Positions 8,452 to 17,391 are shown, numbered from the stretch's first letter. The stretch: 64,000 bases of DNA from Paenarthrobacter aurescens (GCF_041549525.1 NZ_CP157456.1:2666001-2730000); one strand, 5' to 3'. The notes: generated from the sequence alone by a model not told the origin. Numbers and translations: made by a program.

Positions 8452-11400
8452 GTGCCAGAGCAGCCCAGCCACCGTCTACCAGAGGAATTTGGCGGAAACG
8501 AGTGGCTCGTTGACGAACTGTACGAGCGGTACCAACAGGACAAGAATTCGGTAGACGCCAAGTGGTGGCCGCTCTTCGAGTCCTTTGCTTCCGGTGACGG
8601 CACTTCTTCCAACGGATCCTCCGCAGCCGCTTCGGCTGTCAATCCCCCCACCCAAGTACTTCCCGTGGTAGCTCCTGCTGCAGCGGCACCGGCACCGACG
8701 CCGGCCGCTCCTCCAGCTTCTCCTGCCGCGGAACCATCGGCACCGGCGGCCTCCGCCCCGGCGAAGAAGGCACCGGCCACGGTTGCCCGGGACGGAGCAA
8801 AGAAGCCCGTTGCCGGAGCCACGTCCCAGCCCATCCCGGCACAGCTGCCCAAGAGCACCAAGGCTCCAACGGCACCTGAGGAAGACGTTGTTTCCGTCCT
8901 CCGCGGCCCGGCCAAGGCCATTGCCACCAATATGGTGACAAGCCTGGAAGTTCCCACGGCCACAAGCGTCCGGGCAGTTCCAGCCAAGCTGCTCATTGAT
9001 AACCGCGTGGTCATCAATTCCAACCTTGCCCGCGCCCGCGGTGGCAAGGTCTCCTTCACGCACCTCATCGGTTACGCCGTTGTCCGCGCGCTCTCCCAGT
9101 TCCCCTCAATGAACGTCTACTACGACGAAATCGACGGTAAGCCGAGCGCGGTGCAGCCTGCCCACGTGAACTTCGGCATCGCCATTGACATGCCCAAGCC
9201 CGATGGCACCCGCCTCCTGATGGTTCCGAACATCAAGAAGGCCGAGACCATGGACTTCGCCGAGTTCTGGCACACCTACGAGGACCTCATCAAGCGTGCC
9301 CGCAACGGCAAGCTCACTGCTGACGACCACGCAGGCACCACGGTTTCCCTTACCAACCCCGGCGGAATCGGCACGGTCCACTCGGTACCGCGCCTTTCCA
9401 AGGGCCAGGCCGCCATCATCGGCGTCGGAGCCCTTGACTACCCTGCCGAGTTCCAGGGTGCCAGCGAAAAGATCATCGCCCAGAACGCCATCAGCAAGAT
9501 CCTTACCCTGACCTCCACCTATGACCACCGCGTCATCCAGGGCGCAGGCAGCGGCGAGTTCCTCAAGCTTGTCCACCAGCTCCTCCTGGGCGCGCAGAAC
9601 TTCTATGATGAAATCTTCGAAGCCCTGCGTATCCCCTACGAGCCCGTGCGCTGGAGCCCGGACCTCCAGGTTGATCCTGCAGATGAGATCAACAAGGTTG
9701 CCCGTATCCAGCAGCTGATCCACTCCTACCGCGTGCGCGGCCACCTGATGGCCGACACCGATCCTTTGGAGTACGTCCAGCGCAAGCACCCGGACCTTGA
9801 CGTCCTGACCTACGGCTTGACGCTTTGGGACCTGGACCGCGAGTGGCCCACCGGTGGATTCGGTGGAAAGCCTCAGCTCAAATTCCGCGACATCCTTGGC
9901 GTTCTGCGTGACGCTTACTGCCGCACCACGGGCATCGAATACATGCACATCCAGGAACCTGCTGAACGCAAGTGGTTCCAGGATCAGCTGGAGCACCCTT
10001 ACTCCAAGCCCAGCCGCGAGGAGCAGCTGCGCATCGTGTCCAAGCTCAACGCCGCAGAAGCTTTCGAGACCTTCCTGCAGACCAAGTTCGTTGGCCAGAA
10101 GCGCTTCTCCCTCGAAGGTGGCGAGTCGCTGATTCCTTTGCTCGACGCCGTCATTTCGGACGCGGCCGACGACGGACTGGACGAAGTTGCCATTGGCATG
10201 GCCCACCGCGGCCGCCTCAATGTGCTGACCAACATCGCCGGCAAGACCTACGCGCAGGTGTTCCGCGAATTTGAAGGCACCCAGGACCCCCGCTCCGTAC
10301 AGGGATCCGGTGACGTCAAGTACCACCTCGGCACCGAAGGAACCTTCACCTCGGACAACGGCAAGCAGACCAAGGTCTACCTGGCTGCCAACCCCTCGCA
10401 CCTTGAGGCCGTGGACTCCGTCCTTGAAGGAATCGTCCGCGCCAAGCAAGACCGTCTTGACCAGGGAGAGTCCTTCCCGGTCCTGCCCATCATGGTCCAC
10501 GGTGACGCCGCATTTGCCGGCCAGGGTGTTGTGGCTGAAACCCTCAACCTCTCGCAGCTGCGCGGCTACCGCACGGGCGGTACCATCCACGTGATCGTCA
10601 ACAACCAGGTTGGCTTCACTACTGCACCGTCATCCTCGCGTTCGTCCACCTACTCCACTGACGTTGCCAAAATGATTCAGGCGCCGGTGTTCCACGTGAA
10701 CGGCGACGATCCCGAGGCTGTTGTCCGCGTTGCCCAGCTTGCGTACGAATTCCGTCAGCGTTTCCACAAGGACGTTGTGATCGACATGGTCTGCTACCGC
10801 CGGCGCGGACACAACGAGGGCGATGACCCCTCGATGACCCAGCCGCTGATGTACAACCTGATCGAAGCCAAGCGTTCCGTTCGCAAGCTGTACACCGAAT
10901 CCCTCATCGGCCGTGGGGACATCACCGAGGAAGAAGCTGAGCAACTGCTCCGCGACTACCAGGAACGTCTTGAGCGGGTATTTGCCGAGACCCATGCTGC
11001 GCAGACATCGCCGATCCCCATCATCACCGCTGACTCCGCTGCTGTCTCTGACATTGAGCGTCCCATTGCCCAGCAGTCGGACTTCGGTACGAATTCCCCG
11101 GCTTCCACGGCAATTTCCGCTGAAACCCTTGCCCGCATCGGCAAGGCGCACCTGGAGATTCCGGAAGGATTCACCGTCCACTCCAAGCTCAAGCAGCTTC
11201 TGGAGAAGCGTGAGCAGATGTCCCGCGAAGGCGGCATCGACTGGGGCTTCGGCGAAATAGCAGCCTTCGGCTCGCTCATCATGGAAGGCGTGCCCGTACG
11301 CCTGGCGGGCCAGGACTCACGCCGCGGTACGTTCGTTCAGCGTCACGCCGTGTTCCACGACCGCGCCAACGGCAACGAATGGCTGCCTTTGGGCAACCTT

Positions 11401-12255
11401 TCCGATGACCAGGCCAAGCTGTGGATCTACGACTCCCTGTTGTCCGAATACGCTGCCATGGGCTTCGAATACGGCTACTCGGTAGAGCGTCCGGATGCCC
11501 TGGTTCTCTGGGAGGCCCAGTTCGGCGACTTCGTCAATGGCGCACAGACCATCATCGACGAATTCATTTCCTCCGCCGAGCAGAAGTGGGGCCAGCGTTC
11601 CTCGCTGGTGCTCATGCTCCCGCACGGCTATGAAGGCCAGGGCCCGGACCACTCGTCTGCCCGTATTGAGCGCTTCCTGCAGATGTGCGCCGAGGACAAC
11701 ATGATCGTGGCCAACCCCACTACTGCTGCCTCGCACTTCCACCTGTTGCGCCGCCAGGCTTACAGCCGCCCGCGGAAGCCGTTGATCATCTTCACACCCA
11801 AGCAGCTGCTCCGTCTCAAGGGTGCCGCTTCGGCTGTAGAGGACTTCACCACCGGTGGCTTCAGGCCGGTCATTGGTGACCCGGAAGTACAGCCGGCCAA
11901 TGTGGATCGCGTCATTCTGGTCTCCGGGCGTTTGTACTACGACCTCCTGTCCAACCGCCAGAAGTCCGGAGACACCTCCACTGCGATCATCCGTGTTGAG
12001 CAGCTGTACCCGCTGCCCAAGGCTGAGATTGACGCCGAGCTCGCCAAGTACCCGAACGCTGACATTGTGTGGGCGCAGGACGAGCCCGCCAACCAGGGTC
12101 CTTGGCCGTTCATGGGCTTGAACCTGGCACCGGAGCTCGATCGCAAGCTCCGCCTCGTGTCGCGTCCGGCATCGGCGTCTACGGCTGCCGGTTCCATGAA
12201 GCGCCACGCTGCTGAACAGGACGCCCTGATTAAGCAGGCGTTCGAACGCAAGTAA
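8452..12255 (+). CDS. kgd: Multifunctional 2-oxoglutarate metabolism enzyme (2-oxoglutarate dehydrogenase E1 fused to an E2-like domain)
   Basis: About 1267 residues. The start is GTG at 8452, giving MPEQPSHRLPEEFGGNEWLV as in relatives; GGAAGAGG lies 10 bp upstream. Order: E1 N-terminal peptide; a linker of about 100 residues rich in Ala, Pro and Ser; an acyltransferase (E2-like) domain with YDHR at 357-360; then the ThDP-dependent E1 with GDAAFAGQG at about 684 and NNQVGF at about 717. No lipoyl domain is present. It decarboxylates 2-oxoglutarate in the TCA cycle as OdhA/Kgd does, working with lipoylated E2p. In relatives the FHA protein GarA/OdhI inhibits it; none is in this window. Confidence 0.95.
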   Translation: MPEQPSHRLPEEFGGNEWLVDELYERYQQDKNSVDAKWWPLFESFASGDGTSSNGSSAAASAVNPPTQVLPVVAPAAAAPAPTPAAPPASPAAEPSAPAASAPAKKAPATVARDGAKKPVAGATSQPIPAQLPKSTKAPTAPEEDVVSVLRGPAKAIATNMVTSLEVPTATSVRAVPAKLLIDNRVVINSNLARARGGKVSFTHLIGYAVVRALSQFPSMNVYYDEIDGKPSAVQPAHVNFGIAIDMPKPDGTRLLMVPNIKKAETMDFAEFWHTYEDLIKRARNGKLTADDHAGTTVSLTNPGGIGTVHSVPRLSKGQAAIIGVGALDYPAEFQGASEKIIAQNAISKILTLTSTYDHRVIQGAGSGEFLKLVHQLLLGAQNFYDEIFEALRIPYEPVRWSPDLQVDPADEINKVARIQQLIHSYRVRGHLMADTDPLEYVQRKHPDLDVLTYGLTLWDLDREWPTGGFGGKPQLKFRDILGVLRDAYCRTTGIEYMHIQEPAERKWFQDQLEHPYSKPSREEQLRIVSKLNAAEAFETFLQTKFVGQKRFSLEGGESLIPLLDAVISDAADDGLDEVAIGMAHRGRLNVLTNIAGKTYAQVFREFEGTQDPRSVQGSGDVKYHLGTEGTFTSDNGKQTKVYLAANPSHLEAVDSVLEGIVRAKQDRLDQGESFPVLPIMVHGDAAFAGQGVVAETLNLSQLRGYRTGGTIHVIVNNQVGFTTAPSSSRSSTYSTDVAKMIQAPVFHVNGDDPEAVVRVAQLAYEFRQRFHKDVVIDMVCYRRRGHNEGDDPSMTQPLMYNLIEAKRSVRKLYTESLIGRGDITEEEAEQLLRDYQERLERVFAETHAAQTSPIPIITADSAAVSDIERPIAQQSDFGTNSPASTAISAETLARIGKAHLEIPEGFTVHSKLKQLLEKREQMSREGGIDWGFGEIAAFGSLIMEGVPVRLAGQDSRRGTFVQRHAVFHDRANGNEWLPLGNLSDDQAKLWIYDSLLSEYAAMGFEYGYSVERPDALVLWEAQFGDFVNGAQTIIDEFISSAEQKWGQRSSLVLMLPHGYEGQGPDHSSARIERFLQMCAEDNMIVANPTTAASHFHLLRRQAYSRPRKPLIIFTPKQLLRLKGAASAVEDFTTGGFRPVIGDPEVQPANVDRVILVSGRLYYDLLSNRQKSGDTSTAIIRVEQLYPLPKAEIDAELAKYPNADIVWAQDEPANQGPWPFMGLNLAPELDRKLRLVSRPASASTAAGSMKRHAAEQDALIKQAFERK

Positions 12256-12259
12256 GCGA

Positions 12260-12310
12260 AACTGCCCGGCCTGAGGAGCGATTAGCGCGCCTTAGGCCGG
12301 GCAGTTCTGT
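12260..12310 (+). terminator. Intrinsic terminator after kgd
   Basis: Perfect 13-bp arms AACTGCCCGGCCT / AGGCCGGGCAGTT with a 21-base loop, followed by CTGTTT. It begins 4 bp after the kgd stop. Confidence 0.9.
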
Positions 12311-12395
12311 TTAATGGGACAGGTACCCGGTTCCCGAACCGGCCGATGATCCGGCAAAACCGTGCAAGGACCGTAACGAGTGTGAAGAGGTAACC

Positions 12396-12995
12396 GTGGA
12401 AGACAGGAAGCTGCGCATCGCAGCTGTTGGAGATGAACTGCTCGCGGGCCTGGGGGATCCCCGCGCCTTGGGCTGGCTCGGAAGAGTCCTTGCCCGCACG
12501 CCCCAGGACTCCGTCGTGGTGGAAAGTTTCCCGCTCCCCTGCCCCATGGAAGGCACTGAGGGTCTTGCCGCGCGCTGGCAGGATGAAGCCGGAAGGCGCT
12601 TCAGCGATCAGCACGAGAACCGGCTGGTGATCGGCTTGTCCGGACGTGACCTCGAATTTGGGCTGTCCACGGCGCGCAGCCGGCTGAACCTGGCCAACAT
12701 TCTTGATGGCGCCTCACACAGCAGCGTGGAGGTTTTTGTGGTGGGGCCACCGCCCACGTTGGATCCGGCCCGAAACAAACGGCTGGCCGAACTGAACACC
12801 GCTTTTGCCGACGTGACCACAAGGCGGAACCATCACTACGTTGACACGTTCTCTCCGTTGCTCAATCATGAGCAGTGGAGGACGGACCTCGCAGCCAATG
12901 GGGGGACACCGGGCCAGGCCGGCTACGGATTGATTGCGTGGCTGGTCCTGCACCGTGGCTGGTTCCAGTGGCTTAACATCGCTCAACCGGAGTAG
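12396..12995 (+). CDS. SGNH/GDSL-like protein with altered catalytic residues
   Basis: A 199-residue protein with the SGNH hydrolase layout. The start is GTG at 12396 with GAAGAGG five bases upstream. Block I reads IAAVGDELLAG, so Glu14 occupies the place of the nucleophilic Ser in GDS. Block III reads GLSGRD instead of GGND. The C-terminal block reads NGGTPGQAGYGLIA where catalytic members have D..HP...GY, so the active-site His is replaced by Thr. The fold call is good, but classical esterase activity is doubtful. No signal peptide. It is followed 2 bp later by the serine hydrolase gene. Confidence 0.7.
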   Translation: MEDRKLRIAAVGDELLAGLGDPRALGWLGRVLARTPQDSVVVESFPLPCPMEGTEGLAARWQDEAGRRFSDQHENRLVIGLSGRDLEFGLSTARSRLNLANILDGASHSSVEVFVVGPPPTLDPARNKRLAELNTAFADVTTRRNHHYVDTFSPLLNHEQWRTDLAANGGTPGQAGYGLIAWLVLHRGWFQWLNIAQPE

Positions 12996-12997
12996 CC

Positions 12998-14299
12998 ATG
13001 GCGCGGAACAAGCAGGTTTCTGTCAGAGCAACAGTCGCAGCGGTCGTCGCGGCCGCCGTCGCAGCCACAGTCTCCTGCAGTTCCGGTCCCCCCTCCCCTG
13101 CCATCTCGTCCACGGCTCCCGCATCTTCCACAGCGCCGGCATCATCCACACCGACGTCGGCAACCACACCGGCTACAGCTGCCCCTGCAGCTTTGCAGCC
13201 CTTCGATGCCGCGAACTTACGCGCGGATTTCGAAAGGGCAGCGAAGGACGTCCTGGTACCCGGAGCCGTTGTGCTGCTTGAAACGCCCGAGGGAACGCTT
13301 AGTGCTTCGTACGGCACCGGCGTCCGTGGCTCCGACCGGCCGGTAACCGCGGAGGACCATGTCCGGGTAGGTTCCGTCACCAAGACCTGGACCACCACCG
13401 TCATCCTGCAGTTGGTTCAGGAGGGCAAGCTCGCACTGGATGATCCCGTGTCCAAGTATCGCCCCGACGTTCCCAACGGGGGCGCAATCACCCTGGACCA
13501 GATGCTGACCATGCGCAGCGGCCTGTTCAACTACACGGAGACCCTTGAGCTCAATACGGCCATGGACAAAGAGCCTCAAAGAGTCTGGCAGCCGGAGGAA
13601 CTGATAGCCCTGGCCTTCGCGCACCCACCGTATTTCGCCCCGGGCCAAGGCTTTCACTACTCCAACACCAATACGGTGCTGCTGGGGCTGATCGCCGAGA
13701 AAATTGAGGGAAAGCCCCTTGCAACCCTTTTCAAGGAGCGCATTTTCGAACCATTGGGATTGAAGGGAACGGTCTTTCCCGAGGTCTCTTCCAACGCAGT
13801 TCCGAAGCCCCATCCTCAAGGATATTTCTACGGTGACAACGTCCTCACCATGACCAATCCCGCTCTTCCGGAGGACATGCAGAAGGAAGCAACGGCGGGC
13901 ACCCTCGCACCGAACGACGTCACTGATGTCAACCCGTCATGGGCCTGGGCCGCCGGTTCCGGGATTTCCACGGCAGCGGACCTGAAGACGCTGGGCGAAG
14001 CCCTTATCAACGGAAAGCTCTTGAAACCGGAACTTCAGCAACAACGGCTCGACAGCGTCACCCCGACCAATCCGGATAACCCAACCGGCGCTTCGTATGG
14101 ATTGGGGATTGCAAAGTTCGGTAACCTGTACGGCCACACTGGGGAACTCCCGGGCTTCAACACCTTCATGGGCAGCGATCCAGCCAATGGCGTCACCCTC
14201 GTGGTGTGGACCAACCTGGCACCGACCGCCGATGGAAAGGACCCGGCGGTGATCATCGCCCGCTCACTCATCGACAAGGTCTACAGCCCGTCTTCCTGA
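12998..14299 (+). CDS. Beta-lactamase-fold serine hydrolase, secreted or lipid-anchored (DD-carboxypeptidase-like)
   Basis: 433 residues. A signal peptide ends AATVSCSSG; the Cys may be lipidated, although Thr at -3 is unusual. A Ser/Thr/Pro/Ala-rich linker (about 30-65) leads to the beta-lactamase domain. Motifs are SVTK (S126, K129), YSN (221-223) and HTG (380-382). This is the class C/Streptomyces R61 DD-peptidase arrangement, acting on peptidoglycan stems or similar D-amino peptides outside the membrane. It starts 2 bp after the SGNH-like gene, so they are probably co-transcribed. Esterase-type family members share the motifs, so the substrate is inferred. Confidence 0.82.
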   Translation: MARNKQVSVRATVAAVVAAAVAATVSCSSGPPSPAISSTAPASSTAPASSTPTSATTPATAAPAALQPFDAANLRADFERAAKDVLVPGAVVLLETPEGTLSASYGTGVRGSDRPVTAEDHVRVGSVTKTWTTTVILQLVQEGKLALDDPVSKYRPDVPNGGAITLDQMLTMRSGLFNYTETLELNTAMDKEPQRVWQPEELIALAFAHPPYFAPGQGFHYSNTNTVLLGLIAEKIEGKPLATLFKERIFEPLGLKGTVFPEVSSNAVPKPHPQGYFYGDNVLTMTNPALPEDMQKEATAGTLAPNDVTDVNPSWAWAAGSGISTAADLKTLGEALINGKLLKPELQQQRLDSVTPTNPDNPTGASYGLGIAKFGNLYGHTGELPGFNTFMGSDPANGVTLVVWTNLAPTADGKDPAVIIARSLIDKVYSPSS

Positions 14300-14326
14300 C
14301 TTACACCCGTCAGACTGTTGCGTCCC

Positions 14327-14370
14327 TATAATTCGCGATATATCGTGTTCTCATCAACGCGATATATCGC
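14327..14370 (+). promoter_or_regulatory. Promoter with two palindromic operators, probably for the PadR repressor
   Basis: TATAAT at 14327-14332 is a perfect -10. Two copies of CGATATATCG follow, at 14336-14345 and 14360-14369, 24 bp apart; the second extends to the perfect 12-bp palindrome GCGATATATCGC. The first covers the expected transcription start, the second ends 14 bp before the ATG. AT-rich palindromes of this kind are typical PadR sites, and a PadR gene is the second gene of the unit, implying autorepression. No clear -35 was found. Confidence 0.7.
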
Positions 14371-14384
14371 AATCTGGAGGGATC

Positions 14385-15233
14385 ATGTCTGAAGAACTTT
14401 GGACCGTGACGGGCCCGCAAACCATGGATGTGGAAAATGTCCGCTCACTGAAGCTGGGCATCGTAAAAGGCCGCTTTGATGTGGTGACGCACCAAGAGCC
14501 TTTCGTCCGCATCGAGATCAGCGAGGTTACAGGTGATCCGCTCACGGTCAGCCTCGTCGACGGAAGATTGGAACTACGCCACCAGCTCCAAGGACCGCAG
14601 GGCTGGTTCCGCAATTTGATGGGCACCGTGAACAACACGAGCCCGAATTCGGTGATCGTCAGCGTCGCCTTGCCATCCGGCGTCGATGTTGAGGCAGGTA
14701 CCGTTAGCGGTGACGGGATGGTCTCGGGAATCACTGGCCGCACGCGGCTGAACACGGTCTCGGGCTCGGTCCTTGCAGACGGTACCACCGGGGAACTGCA
14801 CGTCAACACAGTCAGTGGCGAAGTCATCGCCAGAAACCACGACGGCGTCCTGACCGCCAAGAGCGTCTCAGGAGAAGTCACCGCGTCCGGCAAGTTCAAG
14901 AATGTCCGGGCCAGCACTGTGAGCGGCGACCTCAGCTTCGACCTCCAGGACTACACCAACGATCTTGGTGCCAATTCAGTCTCCGGAGACCTCACCATCA
15001 GGCTCCCGCATGACGTCGGCCTGGACATCGTGGCAAAGTCGGCCAGCGGAACAGTGGTGATTGATGACCGGATGTACGCCCAGCCAGGCAGTAACGTCCA
15101 CACCATTGTGGGCCCCGACGAGAGGTTGATGCTGGTCAGGACCAACACAGTATCCGGCAAGACCTACATCATGCACGGCTCCGCGCCCGCACCGGAGAAT
15201 GACCACCCGGTACCCGGGGAAGCCGGCATCTGA
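14385..15233 (+). CDS. DUF4097-family beta-strand repeat protein
   Basis: 282 residues made of a repeated beta-helix pattern. Short units of the type NTVSGSVLAD, NTVSGEVIAR, KSVSGEVTAS, STVSGDLSFD and NSVSGDLTIR recur about every 20 residues from roughly residue 105 to 210; V-S-G is the core of each turn. There is no signal peptide or membrane segment. Its stop overlaps the PadR start by 1 bp, and twin PadR-type operators precede it. DUF4097 proteins are often coupled to PadR or envelope-stress genes; biochemical function is unknown. Confidence 0.85.
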   Translation: MSEELWTVTGPQTMDVENVRSLKLGIVKGRFDVVTHQEPFVRIEISEVTGDPLTVSLVDGRLELRHQLQGPQGWFRNLMGTVNNTSPNSVIVSVALPSGVDVEAGTVSGDGMVSGITGRTRLNTVSGSVLADGTTGELHVNTVSGEVIARNHDGVLTAKSVSGEVTASGKFKNVRASTVSGDLSFDLQDYTNDLGANSVSGDLTIRLPHDVGLDIVAKSASGTVVIDDRMYAQPGSNVHTIVGPDERLMLVRTNTVSGKTYIMHGSAPAPENDHPVPGEAGI

Positions 15234-15847
15234 TGCCTCCGGTCTTCGCGCACGGGGCACTGCGCCTCTACTTGCTTGCGTTGCTGGAAACAGGTCCGAA
15301 GCATGGCTACGAGCTGATCAAGGCCCTGGGCGAGAGGTTCGGTGGCACCTACTCCCCCAGCGCCGGCACCATCTACCCGAGGCTGGGCAAACTGGAGGAG
15401 GAAGGCCTCGTGGCCACCGAGGCCGAAGGACGCCGCACCAAATACCTCATCACAGATGCCGGACGCGCTGAACTGGACAGTCGACGGCAGGAGCTGGCTG
15501 ACGTCGAAGAGACCATATCCGCCTCCGTCAGGCGGCTGGCTGACAACCTGCGGGAGGACATCCGCACCAATATGCGCGGCCTTCGGGCAGATCTCGCGGC
15601 CACGGCCGAGGCTGCCCGCGCCAACGCTTCCTCAGCTTCTTTCACCAGCCGGCCGGCAGGCCACACCCCGGATAGCCAACGCACCCTCAAGGAAGCGGAA
15701 CTGTTGATCCAGCGATTCCGGGACGACATCCGCGTGGAGTTACGCCAGTACGGCGCCTCGCAGCCCCTTACCCCCTTAGCGCTGGAGACCGTCCGCACCG
15801 TGTTGGACCAGGCCCGCATATCGATCAGGAATTCGTTGCGGAATTGA
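15233..15847 (+). CDS. PadR-family transcriptional regulator
   Basis: 204 residues. The N-terminal winged helix carries the PadR signature: LYLLALLETGPKHGYELIKAL, then SAGTIYPRLGKLEEEGLV and RRTKYLITDAGRAEL. A long helical C-terminal part (about 90-204) rich in Arg and Glu would serve dimerisation or effector binding, as in the PadR-s2 group. Its ATG overlaps the DUF4097 stop. Two CGATATATCG palindromes before the operon are the likely targets, giving autoregulation. The inducing signal is unknown. Confidence 0.87.
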   Translation: MPPVFAHGALRLYLLALLETGPKHGYELIKALGERFGGTYSPSAGTIYPRLGKLEEEGLVATEAEGRRTKYLITDAGRAELDSRRQELADVEETISASVRRLADNLREDIRTNMRGLRADLAATAEAARANASSASFTSRPAGHTPDSQRTLKEAELLIQRFRDDIRVELRQYGASQPLTPLALETVRTVLDQARISIRNSLRN

Positions 15848-15961
15848 GCGAAAGCTGGTGGTTAGAGCACCTCAACTCCGGCCCGGTTCGCGGCGCAGCA
15901 CCCGGATGTGCGAAACTGGAGGGCAGCTTTATTGAGTATCAATCCTTGAAGGAGGCCAGCT

Positions 15962-16036
15962 ATGAGCAAGCGTGCACGTAAGCGTCGTGACCGTAAGCGC
16001 GGCGGCGCGAACCACGGCAAGCGTCCCAACACCTAA
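15962..16036 (+). CDS. 50S ribosomal protein bL37
   Basis: A 24-residue gene. The product starts MSKRARKRRDRKRGGANHGK and ends RPNT. This matches the tiny, very basic actinobacterial large-subunit protein bL37, which ends KANHGKRPN-like in mycobacteria. A strong site AAGGAGG lies 7 bp upstream, and a strong terminator follows 33 bp after the stop. It stands alone as a monocistronic unit. It would be missed by callers with a minimum-length cutoff. Confidence 0.92.
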   Translation: MSKRARKRRDRKRGGANHGKRPNT

Positions 16037-16068
16037 GCCACCGGCTTAGCGTTACAAGCTTAAAAGCG

Positions 16069-16103
16069 AAGGCCCCGGAAACCATGCGGTTTCCGGGGCC
16101 TTT
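16069..16103 (+). terminator. Intrinsic terminator after bL37
   Basis: Perfect 15-bp arms AAGGCCCCGGAAACC / GGTTTCCGGGGCCTT with loop ATGC and a T-run. The symmetric A-tract and T-tract let it act for both strands, so it may also end rsrA transcripts. Confidence 0.9.
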
Positions 16104-16156
16104 GACGTTATGGTGAGCCCTGCAAAAGCGTCAGGCTCTGCCACGTTCGGCGGGAA

Positions 16157-16417
16157 TCAGGCGTCCACCGGCTTAATGGCGTGAATCCTGTCCAGAATGG
16201 AGTTTTTCAGGTTTTCCGGAGCAGATTCGGTGCAGGAGCGCTTTACCATAGTGCGTATAAGGCACTCGAGATCGTACTGCTCAGCACATTCCCCGCAGGT
16301 GTCCAGGTGCTGCTTGATCTCTGTGAGATCCTCGCGGGTCAATGCACCGTCGAGGTACTCGTAGATCCGCTGCATTCGCGTATCGTCGCAATCGCCCAAT
16401 CCCTGGCAGTCGCTCAT
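16157..16417 (-). CDS. rsrA: Mycothiol-system anti-sigma factor RsrA
   Basis: An 86-residue zinc-binding anti-sigma factor. The ZAS motif HLDTCGEC (H-x3-C-x2-C, near residues 37-44) is intact, with further Cys near the N-terminus (CQGLGDC) and at LECLI and RSC. In Streptomyces RsrA binds SigR when reduced and releases it when thiol oxidation forms a disulfide and expels zinc. Its ATG overlaps the sigR stop by 4 bp, the usual coupling that balances sigma and anti-sigma. Confidence 0.93.
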   Translation of the reverse strand: MSDCQGLGDCDDTRMQRIYEYLDGALTREDLTEIKQHLDTCGECAEQYDLECLIRTMVKRSCTESAPENLKNSILDRIHAIKPVDA

Positions 16418-17121
16418 TTCTCTTTCTCCTGATTGTTGCTTCCGGCCGCGGCCTGATCATTGGTTTGGGCCCTGAAGCCCCGTTCGGCGGCATAATCCGC
16501 CAGCATGTCCCGCAGCATCTTCCTGCCGCGGTGCAACCGTGACATGACCGTGCCGATCGGGGTGTTCATAATTTCTGAAATTTGCTTGTACGCGTATCCC
16601 TCAACGTCGGCAAAGTACACCGCCAACCGGAATTCCTCGGGAATCGACTGCAAGGCGTTCTTCACGTCCGAATCAGGAAGGTGGTCCAGAGCCTCGGTCT
16701 CTGCGGATCGCAGGCCGGCAGAAGTATGGGACTCCGCCTTGGCCAGCTGCCAATCCTCGATCGTGTCCGAGTTGGACTGCAACGGCTCGCGTTGCCTCTT
16801 CCGGTAGAGGTTGATGTAGGTATTGGTCAGGATCCGGTACAGCCAGGCCTTGAGGTTGGTTCCCGGCTTGTACTGGTGGAAAGCCGAAAACGCCTTGGTA
16901 TAGGCCTCTTGGACCAGATCCTCGGCGTCCGATGGGTTGCGTGCCATCCGCATGGCTGCCGAGTACAGCTGATCCACGTACTGCATGGCGTCACGCTCGA
17001 AGCGCGCCCGCCGCTCTTCGGGAGTCTCAGAAGCAGGGTCGACGTCGGTTACCGCCGTCGCGTCGTCATCCGCGCCGGCTGCCTGGTACATGGCCGCTGC
17101 GGCCGGTTCAGTGGTGCTCAT
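16414..17121 (-). CDS. sigR: ECF sigma factor SigR (SigH), disulfide-stress response
   Basis: About 235 residues from ATG at 17121 ([16 protein letters not shown]). Region 2 contains [20 protein letters not shown] and [19 protein letters not shown]; region 4 contains [45 protein letters not shown]. This is the SigR/SigH oxidative thiol-stress sigma and is coupled to rsrA. The frame stays open for 48 more codons to a GTG at 17265, with an ATG at 17163 between. A consensus SigR promoter lies just upstream of that GTG, so an extended isoform is plausible, as known for SigR' in Streptomyces. The 17121 start has a weak ribosome site. Confidence 0.92.
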   Translation of the reverse strand: MSTTEPAAAAMYQAAGADDDATAVTDVDPASETPEERRARFERDAMQYVDQLYSAAMRMARNPSDAEDLVQEAYTKAFSAFHQYKPGTNLKAWLYRILTNTYINLYRKRQREPLQSNSDTIEDWQLAKAESHTSAGLRSAETEALDHLPDSDVKNALQSIPEEFRLAVYFADVEGYAYKQISEIMNTPIGTVMSRLHRGRKMLRDMLADYAAERGFRAQTNDQAAAGSNNQEKEK

Positions 17122-17281
17122 CGTTGCCAAGTCTACTGTCAGCTGCCGTGATTCCGGCTGCATTCCATATCCAGGCTCCGGCAACACCACCCGGTCCTTA
17201 ACCAAAGTCAAAAAACCAACTCCGTTCAACAAGCGGCAAACACCATGCCGCAGTCCGGTCTCCACCGCACCTGATGTTCAC

Positions 17282-17307
17282 AACGGTTGCTGCCGGGTAA
17301 ATATTCC
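17282..17307 (-). promoter_or_regulatory. SigR-dependent promoter of sigR
   Basis: On the minus strand GGAAT (17307-17303) is followed after exactly 18 bases by GTT (17284-17282), the consensus of actinobacterial SigR/SigH promoters. Transcription should begin about 10 bases upstream of the GTG at 17265. This predicts positive autoregulation of sigR-rsrA. Confidence 0.8.
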
Positions 17308-17391
17308 GCAAAAGTGCAAGACTAGAGCAGACTGCACCCCTTGAACACAACACTCACCGAACCAATGTGGCAAGCCATCAGGAGGCAAGAC

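Noticed and set aside
9106..10590. A 494-codon open frame on the minus strand inside kgd, and a 296-codon one at 11317-12207
   Set aside because: Both are antisense to the well-supported kgd gene, have no recognisable product and no ribosome site. Long antisense frames are common in high-GC coding sequence.
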